From NCBI GenBank assembly GCA_020002185.1, contig CM034531.1, forward strand, positions 82,231,360 through 82,295,359: DNA of 64,000 nt, written 5' to 3'. Shown here in pieces: positions 55,101 through 64,000 of the stretch. The stretch comes from Paraescarpia echinospica. Lineage: Eukaryota; Annelida; Polychaeta; Sabellida; Siboglinidae. The translations under genes and the position numbers were made by a program. Numbering within the stretch: position 1 is the stretch's first letter; the number at the start of each line of letters is the position of its first letter. Under the pieces are notes generated by a model. The model was not told the DNA's origin and did not search any database. It saw only the letters and a program-made list of their open reading frames with translations.

Positions 55101-57360
55101 TGGAACATATATGTGTACCTCCACATATTCGAGAACAATGCCAGGGCCACTTTTTATCACGTCTATGATCTTTGTCTTCTCTCTTACAAAGAAGTTTTTT
55201 CTCCCGATATGTGATGTATAACATTTCCATCTTTGCTTGTGCGACTGCTAGCTTGTTTTTTTTCTGGATGGTGAATGTCCATGTTTCCTAGCCGTATGTC
55301 ATCGCTGGAAGTACGCATGAGTTGTAGACTGTTCCAAAGTTACCCTTGAAGATGTCGCGGTGTTTGGCGAATGCTGTCCAGCCGGCGGTGATTCTTCTTT
55401 GAATCTCCTTGTATTGGTTTTTGTTTCTGATACTGTATCGCTGTCCCAGAAAGACGTAGCTTTCAACTTTCTCTATCTGCGGGGTGTTGATATATATTGG
55501 TGTGTCATTTTCTAGCATCACGTTTGTCTTCTAAATGTTCATCTTCAGACTTTGTTTTTCACTTTCATTAGCTAGCTTCTGCAGCATTTGTTTGGGTAAT
55601 TCTTGCAGTGTAGTAGCGCATATGAATATGTCGTCGGCGAAGCGAAGATGACTGAGATATTCTCCGACTACCCTCAAGCCTCTGGTTTTCCAGGTCATTC
55701 TTCGGAATATGCTTTCGAGTGTTGCCGTAAACAGCTTGGGCAATATGGTGTCACCCTGTCGTACTCCTCTCTTGATGTTGATCTTGTTGCTCTTTTTGTA
55801 CAGGTGGACTGTCACCGAACTGTTGGTGTAGATGTCTGTCAGGAGTTCTTCTATCTCCTGTTCTTGAAAGGAGGTCAGTATTGCTTGAGTTTTCACCGAG
55901 TCGAAAACCTTCTCGTAGTCGACGAAAGCGATGCAGAGCGCGATATTATATTCTCGGCACTTCTCCTTCATTTGGTTTACGACATGTATGTGGTTTGATA
56001 ACAGAATTATCGGTCTGTAGTTATTTAAGTCTTTCTAATTTCCCTTCTTGACAATTATCGCAATCTTTGCGTTCTTCCGTGGGGTGGGTATTCGTCTTTC
56101 TGATAAGCAATTAGTATACAGCTGAGCCAGTGTCTTCGAAATGGTATGTTCTCCTGCTTTTAATGTTTCAATGTTTGATTTGACCTGATGTCTTCCCATT
56201 CTTCATATCTCTTAGCGCTGCTTCCACCTCCCATGGTGTTATCTCTGGTACCTCTTTCGGGTCAGTGTGAATTATGGTACTCCTTTCACTGTCGTATAGC
56301 TCGGTGTAGAACTCCTCTATTCGTTCCATGATCATATCTTGGTCTTGTATTTATCTACCCTGCTTGTCTAGAAGTGTAATCAGTCTGTCTCGGCCTAGTG
56401 CCTGTGTTTTTCCGGCTTTCTTCTGGCTCTGTAATGCCATAATCGTTTTTCTTATGATATTGTGTTTGTACTTCCTCCTTCGCTTTCTTTTTGATGGTCT
56501 TGCATATTTCTGGGTACTCTGTTTTTTTACAGTCACCGTTTACTATCATTTTGTCGTCGTTTCTATCGTCGGTGGCGATATTCTCGTCATTACATGCCAG
56601 TAGAATACTTTGGCTACACTTGTCGCACTTAGTTGGATCATCTCAGTGATGTTTTCGATCATGGTGTCGATGGCGACTAGTTCTTGTTGTGTCTCGAATC
56701 GATTTCGCAGTTCGAGTTGGAATTCGATCTTTTTGTTCCTATTTGTGTGGTAGCTACACTTGTTGTCTCTTGTTTAACAAGTTCTTCCTTTCAGCCTTGA
56801 CGTCCAGTTTGAAGTTACCGTTCTGTGGTCACTTCCGATGTTGATTTGGTTGATGACAATTACCTCAGTGACCATGTCTGGCCTGTTTGTCAGGATGTAG
56901 ACAATTTCGTTCTTCGTTTCTTCATTTTGGCTTTTCTACGTCCATCTCCTCCCTGCTTTCTTGTGGGACATGGTATTCATAATTACGTACATTCTAGATG
57001 TTGCCCATTCTACCCATTCTCTTTCCGTTGTAATCAGTCTTTTTAACGATGTAAAATGAATGTAGTGTGTGATTATGTTCTACATATTTAGTGGTTACCG
57101 TGTGAAGAAATGCACTCCGTGTGTTCATGTAATAAAGTATTCTTTTTGTGACCATGATGAAGTGTGCCTGTAATACGTTGTTACCTATGTTATATTTTAA
57201 TATTTATTTATATATATATATTTGTATACACTGTCCCCGTCCAAACGACAATGTAATTGCCCTTACAGGGATGTTGTATTGTATTGTATTTCGTTTCTCA
57301 CACCTAGGCCAAATTTGCCTGTTGCCGTTTCCGAAATGGTTGATCGTTTCCCTACTTGCG
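55101..57360 (-). mobile_element. RTE-type LINE 2, endonuclease to 3' end (broken)
   Basis: The most complete member of its family here. Minus strand: QVG-R-TISETATGKFGLGVRNE (57358-57290); an endonuclease part with DVDLVDDN-complementary sequence near 56830; a linker to 56350; RT frame 55971-55531 with ALCIAFVDYEKVFDSV, RGVRQGDTILPKLFTATLE and LRFADDIFICATTLQE (FADD intact); and thumb NTPQIEKVESYVFLGQR (55500). The 3' end is near 55110. A 270-bp foreign piece interrupts the endonuclease (57015-57288). Confidence 0.87.
57015..57288 (+). mobile_element. Short insertion in the RTE endonuclease (SINE or LINE tail)
   Basis: In the RTE copy at 30871 the flanking sequence is continuous (around 31590-31610). 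Here about 270 bases intervene, ending in repeated TGTATTGTATTGTATT, the kind of tail seen on SINEs and L2-group LINEs. There is no polymerase III box. Confidence 0.55.
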
Positions 57361-57361
57361 C

Positions 57362-57363
57362 AT

Positions 57364-57397
<34 letters not shown>

Positions 57398-57641
57398 GGT
57401 CTTTTGTCATACTCCTCGTATGTATGTATGTATGTATGTGTGCGTGTATGCGTGCGTCCGTGCGTGCGTATGTTCGTGCGTATGTGCATGTATGTGTGTA
57501 TGCGTGTATGCGTGTATGCGTGTATGCGTGTATGCATGTATGCATGTATGCATGTATGTATATGCATGTCTGTATGTACGTATGTATGTATGTGTACGTA
57601 TGCACGCACGCGCGCGCGCGCGCGCGCACACACACACACCG
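57362..57641. repeat. Microsatellite cluster: TA, (GTAT)n/(GTGCGT)n, (CG)n(CA)n
   Basis: TA run at 57364-57397, GTAT/GCGT variants at 57418-57600, (CG)n about 57605-57627, (CA)n to 57639. It ends 15 bases before the acceptor of the CUB exon at 57655. Confidence 0.95.
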
Positions 57642-57654
57642 TGTCTATTTACAG

Positions 57655-57886
57655 CGAGTGCACCTAGACTTCGTCAGCTTCATGCTCCCAGAATGCAGCA
57701 GTTGCAGTTGCGATAAACTCAACATCTACGACGGACGTAACGCCACTGCTCCATTGATCCACTCGCTCTGTGGCAGCGATCTGCCGGGAAACGTCACATC
57801 CAGTGGGAATGAGTTGTTCGTGCACTTCGAGTCGGATAGCTCAGATAGACCTCGAAGTTTCCGGATGCGATACTCTGCTATTGAAG
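57655..57886 (+). CDS. CUB domain 4, second-half exon (beta type)
   Basis: This 232-nt exon starts in phase 0 after TCTATTTACAG and ends in phase 1 before donor GTAATG, the same donor sequence as the exon at 35387. Motifs are RVHLDFVSFMLPECSSCSC, DKLNIYDGRNA, LIHSLCGSDLP, NVTSSGNELFVHFESD and FRMRYSAIEG. It differs from the 35156 exon by few residues, evidence of recent duplication or exchange. It ends in phase 1, so the gene must continue downstream, but no further exon is recognisable to 64000. A (CG)n(CA)n microsatellite ends about 15 bases before the acceptor. Confidence 0.9.
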
Positions 57887-58430
57887 GTAATGAATGGTGA
57901 TATCTGTGATCGATCCACACCAACTGCAGGCGCCAGTTGGATTCTCTCCTGGCCTGTAAAACCGCTGTGGTTGTCCACCAAACCGTTGCCTCATGTTGAA
58001 GCTACTCTTCATGCTTTCCATTCAACATGCGGTGGAGTGTATGTTATGGTGTTGAGCGTGGTTAGTGTTGTAGCTAGACAACCAGACACTATATCGAGAG
58101 AGTTGGGGTTCGAAACCTCTGCTTCTGTTTCGAAGCTTGAATAAATCTAATTAATATACTTTGCCTCATTTCTTTTATAACTCGGTATCCAGTCTTTTGG
58201 ACTGCTCATATTGCTTTACCCTTCACTCCCTGGCATACCTGTTAAATCGAATGCCATCTCGACTTCTGTGGGACGTATTCAACAATTTACAGAACGTAGA
58301 CTATTGTTACACTGATACCTACCACTGTCTTTGGACAAGTACTCATTCATACAACTAAGTGAACTGGAGCATCGTGGATTGAAAAATACTTGCCCAAAGT
58401 TCGAAACGCCAGGAAGAGGGTTTAAAGCTC
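57887..58430. other. Intron sequence with SINE
   Basis: Apart from the SINE-like block at 58030-58150, nothing is recognised. Confidence 0.4.
58030..58150 (+). mobile_element. tRNA-headed SINE (probable)
   Basis: GTGGTTAGTGTTGTAGCTAGAC is a loose A box, and GGGGTTCGAAACCTCTG about 45 bases on fits a B box well. Only the head is clear. Confidence 0.45.
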
Positions 58431-58439
58431 GAATTTAGC

Positions 58440-60150
58440 TATTGTGTGCGATGCTATAAGCACTACACTAGCGCGTCCCATATTGCTATAAGCACTACAC
58501 TGCCGCGTCCTATATTACTATAAGCATTACACTGCCGCGTCCCACATTGCTATAAGCACTACACTAGCGTGTCCCATATTGCTATAAGAACTGTACTACC
58601 ACGTCCCATATTGCCATAAACACTACATTAGCGCGTCCCATATTATTGCTATAAGCACTACACTACTGCGTCCCATATTGCTACAAGCTCTACACTACTA
58701 CGCCCAATACTGCGTCCCATATTGCTATATGCACTACACTACCGCGTCCCATATTGCTATAAACACTATACTAGCGCGTCCCATATTGTTATAAACACTA
58801 CACTACCTAGTCACATATTGCTAAAAGCACTACATTAACGCGTGCCATATTGCCATAAGAATTACAATACCGCTTCCCATATTGCTATAAGCACTACACC
58901 ACCGCATCCCATATTGCTAAAAAGGACTACACTACCTCGTCTCATATTCCTATAAGAAGTACACTACCCTGTCCCATATTGCTATAAGCACTACAATACC
59001 GCGTCCCATATTGCTATAAGCATTACACTACCTCGCCAGATATTGCTAAAAGCATCCACTACGACGTCCCATATTGCTATAAGCACTACACTTCCACGTC
59101 CCATATTGTTAAAAGCACTACACTAGTTCGTCCAATATTGCTATTAGCACTACATTAGTGGGTCCCATATTGCAATAAGCATTACACATCCGCGACCCAT
59201 ATTGTTCTAAGCACTACACTAGCACGTCCCGTATTGCTATGAGCACTGCACTATTTCGTTCGATATTGCGAAAAGCACTACACTACGGCGTCCTATATTG
59301 TTATAGGCACTACACTTCCACGTCCCATATTGCTAAAAGCACTACACTAGTTCGTCCAATATTGCTATTAGCACTACATTAGTGGGTCTCATATTGCAAT
59401 AAGCATTACACATCCGCGACCCATATTGTTCTAAGCACTACACTAGCACGTCCCGTATTGCTATGAGCACTGCACTATTTCGTCCGATATTGCGAAAAGC
59501 ACTACACTACGGCGTCCCATATTGTTATAGGCACTACACTTCCGCGTCCCATATTGCTAAAAGCGCTACACTACCCGGTGTCATATTGCTATAAGCCCTA
59601 CACTAGCACGTCCCATATTGCTATAAGAACTACACTAGCACGTCCCATATTGCTATAAGCACTACACGATCGCGTCTCATAATGCTATAAGCGCTACACT
59701 ACTGCGTCCCATATTGCTACAAGCGCTACACTACTGCGTCCCATATTGCTATAAGCACTTCACTACCGCGTCCCATATTGCTATAAGCGCTACACTACTG
59801 CGTCCCAGATTGCTATAATATAAGCGCTACACTACTGCGTCCCATATTGCTACAAGCGCTACACTACTGCGTCACATATTGCTATAAGCGCTACACTAGC
59901 ACGTCTCATATTGCTATAAGCACTACACTACTGCGTCCCATATTGCTATAAGCGCTACACTACTGCGTCCCATATTGCTATAATATAAGCGCTACACTAC
60001 TGCGTCCCATATTGCTACAAGCGCTACACTACTGCGTCCCATATTGCTATAAGCGCTACACTAGCACGTTTCATATTGATATAAGCACTACACTACTGCG
60101 TCCCATATTGCTATAAGCGCTACACTACCACGTCCCATATTGCTATAAGG
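58440..60150. repeat. 32-bp satellite, about 50 units
   Basis: Consensus unit: CACTACACTACCGCGTCC then CATATTGCTATAAG. The most conserved parts are CCCATATTGCTATAAGC and ACTACACTA. Two higher-order periods are visible: 224 bp (seven units) with one block from 59091 repeated at 59315, and 165 bp (five units plus an extra TAATA) from 59811 repeated at 59976. Confidence 0.96.
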
Positions 60151-61466
60151 CTGGAAATCTGAGCCCGCACCCGCCCCGCAACTATGTCATTTGACCCGCA
60201 GCCCGCCCCGCATATTACAACTCAGCCCGCAGCCCGCCCCGCCCCGCCCCGCATATTTTGCCACATCCTGGCCCGCAGCCCGCCCCACCTGCAGTAACTT
60301 GGCCCGCAACCCGCCCCGCCCCGCGGTAATTAGTCAAAAGTCAGCCCGCACCCGCCCCGCAGCCCACGACAGATGACATGGAATCATTAACAATATATCA
60401 TCTTTATTAATCGTTGTTGTTTACAATATTAACAAATGCACGGCGCTGGGTGACAACCATGTCGTACTTGGAATTCCATCTTTAAGAAAAATAGAACCCT
60501 TGTCATTATAATGTAAATGCCTGAAGGTGATAAGCAGACCTGGGGAAAAGTAAAGGTACGAGTACAAATTTAAAATGTATTTTTAAATTATTAATTAATC
60601 TAACTGATATAACTCAGCAGAGTGAATATGCAATGGCAGTTGATCATTTTTTTATGACGAACAATTAAATTCCCTGGCATTAATTTTAGTGGCATCCTAT
60701 GATCTTATAATCTATTTGCCATTGTACTGCATGAACACGAGTTGTTCAAATGTTGAGTCTGGTGCTCAAAGGCAGTGTTGCAATTTGCAATCTGCTGATA
60801 TTAGAATTAGTTAGCAATTTATATTTTCTGATCGTAGACTACTTATTGTTGAGAGGGTTTTCACATGTCTATATAACAGGCTCAAAATCCCCTCTGGACC
60901 AGGCTACTGGCACCGGATTATACTAGTGTAGAAGGCAGTTTGACTTGAGCCATCTTACTTCTACAAAGTAAGACTGACAGTTCTTATTCTTAGCAGTTAG
61001 GCGTTGTCAGCCAGTGCCAAGTGGCATGGTCTCCAGTCTCCACACATCAAAGGCATTTCCTGTCTAATTGGTGGGGTAACTGCTCTTTATGGACATCCTG
61101 GTGGCTTAATTACACAAACAAACTGATAGCCTGAACTGATACTTTCTCCTGGAAGAAGCCACTAATCACACCTGACTGAAGCTGGCAAGGCAGGCCAGCA
61201 CATGTTATCATAACACTATTTAAACACAAACAAAAGGGCAATCTGGTAATCCCCAATTAACTAGCTCAAAGAATGTCCCACCTTTGAGTAACTGGTGACC
61301 ATTAATGAGTTACAAAAATCAGCCCGCAGTAGCCCGCATGAAGAAATTACTAGCCCGCAGACCGCCCCGCCCCGCAGTTCGCCCCGCCCCGCACAAATTG
61401 AAACTTAACCCGCACCGCACCGCAACAACAACAAAAATCCAGCCAAAACCCGCCCCGCGCAGAGCT
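60151..61466. mobile_element. CCCGC-rich insert inside the satellite
   Basis: The 32-bp array stops at 60150 and resumes near 61467. The insert has about 220 bases of CCCGC/CCCCGC repeats at its left end and about 150 at its right end, both in the same strand orientation. Between them lie 940 bases of ordinary sequence. A short similarity of the ends (TAAGGCT and, inverted, TAAAGCT) hints at a DNA transposon, possibly hAT-like, but no transposase is seen. Confidence 0.55.
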
Positions 61467-61672
61467 TTACACTACACTACTGCGTCCCATATTGCTAAAA
61501 TACTACACTAGCACGTCCCATATATCTATAAGCACTACACTACCGTGTCCCATATTGATATAAGCACTACACTACCGCATCCCATATTCCTAAAACACTA
61601 CAATAGCACGTCCCATATTGCTAAAGACACTACACTATCGCGACCCATATTGTTATAAGCACTGCACTAGAG
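61467..61672. repeat. 32-bp satellite, right part
   Basis: Five or six more units of the same satellite after the CCCGC-rich insert. Confidence 0.9.
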
Positions 61673-61689
61673 TGTCCGACCTGTACTGT

Positions 61690-62030
61690 AATAAAAACGA
61701 CGAAGATGATTATGATGACGATGATGATGGGGATTATGATGATGTTGTTAGTAGGGGTGATGAAGAAGGCGATAATGACGATGATAAATGGTTGTGATGA
61801 TGACGACGACGAAGATGATGACAAATAAGGGAAATTTTAGTCATGACGACGACGATGATGATGGTTCTGCTGCTAATGATGATTCTAACGATGGTAATGA
61901 TTGTTAAGATGACGATTATGTTGACGGTGTTGTTTTTGATGATGATGATTATGATGGTGATGTTAGTATTGATGATGAAGACGGTGATAATGAGGATGAT
62001 AAATTATGATTATGATTATCAGGAGGACGA
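61690..62030. repeat. (GAT)n/(GAC)n-rich tract
   Basis: Long imperfect run of GAT, GAC and GGT triplets. Open frames in it (poly-Met/Thr or poly-Ser) are artefacts. Confidence 0.9.
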
Positions 62031-62039
62031 TGAAGACAA

Positions 62040-62480
62040 TGAAGGGGTCATCTCAAAACACGAAGTTAAGGGTAATCTCAATCAACTTACCGATAACGGG
62101 AACCTAAATGTTTTAAGATATGACTACTATTAAGGGATTTCATCAAACACAATTGATCATATCAACACATGGCGAGGTCATCAAAACCAAGTGGTCTTAT
62201 CGAAAACAGGTTAATTAAACTAAGAGGCCATTCCTTAAAAAGAATGGATGTTCTCAAAACGGTCAGAATCGTTACATAATATGTAAGAACTCATTAACAA
62301 ATTAACGAGCTGATTGTCTCAAACAATTGAGGGACTATCAAAACAAATTAAAGGGTCTTCTGAACAAAGTTAAGGAATCATTGTAAAAACTGTAACTAGT
62401 TATTTACAATGAACCAGCTGATCGTGTCAATAAATAAACGGCTCATTTGAAAATAGACGATCTGATCGCCTGTGATCGCC
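62040..62480 (-). repeat. Degenerate ~25-bp repeat array, left (inverted)
   Basis: Recurring ATTAAGGG-ATC-TCAAA motifs (for example near 62127, 62340, 62349, 62370). This is the reverse complement of the motif in 63450-64000. Confidence 0.6.
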
Positions 62481-62483
62481 TAA

Positions 62484-63306
62484 AGGTCCATTTACACGAA
62501 CAACTAGTTGGCGGACTAATTGGCCAACTAGTCCGGCAACTAGTTGCTCGTGTGCGCATAGGTTTAGGCACGATTTGTCACGGCGTCGACGGAATCGTCC
62601 AAATTGGGGCTAGCCCCAATCTGACCGACTAGTTGTTCGGAGTTGTGCCTAATTATCCAATCAGCGCGCAATACGGTGATGACGTTGATAGGTCAACGGC
62701 GGGTTCATATACTCGTAAACATTTCGTCCGCCATTTTTTCTTCCACTTCGAATTAGAAGTTGATCGGAATAACGAACATAATAAAAGTTTGCGAAATATA
62801 CACACTAGGATCTACACTTGCATGACAAAACAACGACGAATACTAGAAGACTGCGACGTCCTTAGCACAACAAGTTAATGTGTATTCTAGATTTTACGTA
62901 AATTTGTTGCGATATTTACTGCTGTCCCGATCCGAGTCCCAGGTCCATGCGGGTCGATCACTCGATGCACTATCTGTTGAAGTTAATTAACGCCTAGCTT
63001 GGCGACCCTAGCATAGGCTAGACTACCAGGTACTGCAGGCAATGGTTTTAAGCGAAATAAATAACATCTGAGAAGTGTAATCGTTGTTTCAGCAAAAAAA
63101 AATCCGTTTGCTGTCAACTACTTTTCTGTTTCTTTTACCCGAGAGCTCCAAATCGTAAGCAGTCGCAGTCGAGGTCAAGGTCGCAGTTGTTCGCTGTGTC
63201 GAGACATGTCACATGTGTAAATGCACACGTAAAAGTTGTCGGACTAGTTGGACAACACCGAGTTGGCCAACTAGTCCGCCAACTAGTTGTTCGTGTAAAT
63301 GGGCCT
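62484..63306. mobile_element. Harbinger-type MITE, 823 bp
   Basis: The ends are AGGTCCATTTACACGAACAA and, inverted, AGGCCCATTTACACGAACAA; the match continues through ACTAGTTGGCGGACTA-TTGGCCAAC, about 45 bases with two differences. The flanks are TAA at 62481-62483 and TAA at 63307-63309, the 3-bp target duplication of PIF/Harbinger elements. ACTAGTTG motifs repeat near both ends. Inside are a CCAATCAG box near 62658 and an 81-codon frame (62633-62878) that I do not recognise. No transposase is seen, so it is non-autonomous. Confidence 0.82.
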
Positions 63307-63309
63307 TAA

Positions 63310-63455
63310 GACACAGTGTCCACAGCTTGCAGAAGGCGACGTTGGCCAGCTGCATTCGGCGAGCGACGCCATCGGCTTCACCGAGGAGCGACCCAAGTTG
63401 CTTTGCGTTCGTAATAAATAACAACTTCTTTCGGCCCAGTTTTTATGAGGGTGAT
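63310..63455 (-). mobile_element. LINE remnant next to the MITE (uncertain)
   Basis: Minus strand reads NAKQLGSLLGEADGVARRMQ then LANVAFCKLWTLCL, resembling the thumb region of LINE reverse transcriptases (the LGS-x-EADG pattern). Too short to classify. The MITE appears to have landed at its end. Confidence 0.4.
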
Positions 63456-64000
63456 TTTTGAGGACCCTCTTATACATTTCAGATGACCCTTAATGTGTTG
63501 ATGACCCCTTAAAGTTGTCTTTTGATATGACTCCTTACATTTATATTTTGTGATAACCCTTTAATTTGAAAACCCTTAATTTTTTTAGATAATCAGTTAG
63601 TTACTTTATTAAATGATCCACACACTTTTCAACATTATTCCTTAATATATTGATAAAATCCGTTTAATTCATTTGAGATGATCCCTTAGATATTTGATAT
63701 AATAATTAGTTTTGGTGACCCCTTTAGTTTGTGGTTTGCTATGAATCCTTACATGTTCAGATTTCCCTTAAATATATGAAGTGACCGCTTCATTTCATGA
63801 CATGACACCTTTTTATTTGACACGATCACCTAGATATTTTTATGATCCCTTCTTTTTTAATGATCTTTTTACCAAGTTGAGAAGAGAGTATTATTTTACT
63901 AAACGATCACTTAATTTATTGACGATAAGCTGCTTAATTTATAATGACTAGTTACAATCTTTAGTATGATTCTTTAATTTTTGATACAATCCTTTAATTT
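63456..64000 (+). repeat. Degenerate ~25-bp repeat array, right
   Basis: Recurring GAT-ACCCTTTAATTT-TTG motifs about every 22-30 bases to the window end, in the opposite orientation to the array at 62040-62480. Confidence 0.65.

Noticed and set aside
58440..61672. Possible CRISPR array
   Set aside because: Units of 32 bp are joined head to tail with no spacers, in an animal genome; it is satellite DNA.
61630..62133. Frames of poly-Ser/Ile or poly-Met/Thr
   Set aside because: Translation of the (GAT)n tract.

Overview
This is a piece of an animal genome, not a microbial one. Its real gene content is a set of short exons separated by very long, transposon-filled introns. The transposon mix (CR1-, L2/Crack- and RTE-type LINEs, Penelope, Gypsy, BEL/Pao, a Harbinger-type MITE, tRNA-headed SINEs), the dense microsatellites and the AT-rich background suggest a marine invertebrate. 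A lancelet-like or other invertebrate deuterostome fits best, but the species cannot be fixed from the sequence alone.

The host gene is on the + strand and runs through the whole window. I find eight exons that pair into four CUB domains: 405-523 + 8220-8448, 11293-11402 + 35156-35387, 48714-48832 + 49250-49487, and 54328-54437 + 57655-57886. Every first-half exon goes from phase 1 to phase 0 and every second-half exon from phase 0 to phase 1, so each CUB is a symmetrical 1-1 module and all four can be spliced in frame (1,389 nt, 463 aa). By exon length and residues the modules alternate alpha-beta-alpha-beta, which points to duplication of a two-CUB block. No signal peptide, membrane segment or gene end is visible, so both ends of the gene probably lie outside.

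Layout of the introns. 0.5-8.2 kb: a three-layer nest, a CR1 LINE split by a Penelope element that is split by a nearly complete second CR1, followed by a tRNA-headed SINE. 8.4-11.3 kb: two minisatellites of 21 bp and 27 bp. 11.4-35.2 kb: an L2/Crack-like LINE with a CR1 inside it; another CR1 split by two minus-strand LINEs; a minus-strand Gypsy element holding a BEL/Pao body, itself holding a LINE; RTE and other LINE fragments; CA/GT repeats; hairpin repeats just before the exon at 35156. 35.4-48.7 kb: several nested minus-strand LINEs (one starting with a 2A-like motif), then a plus-strand LINE holding a second Penelope. 48.8-57.7 kb: RTE fragments, a 300-bp inverted-repeat element, a decayed CUB exon, and a 58-bp tandem array right after the exon at 54328. 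57.9-64 kb: a SINE, a 32-bp satellite of about 50 units interrupted by a CCCGC-rich insert, a GAT-rich tract, and an 823-bp Harbinger-type MITE between two arrays of opposite orientation.

Nearly all transposon reading frames are broken. I see no CRISPR array, rRNA or ordinary tRNA gene, and no complete new system. The most notable points are the alternating CUB duplication with leftover pseudoexons, a 248-bp stretch that looks identical in two CR1 copies, the nests with readable target-site duplications, the 2A-like motifs and the higher-order satellite.
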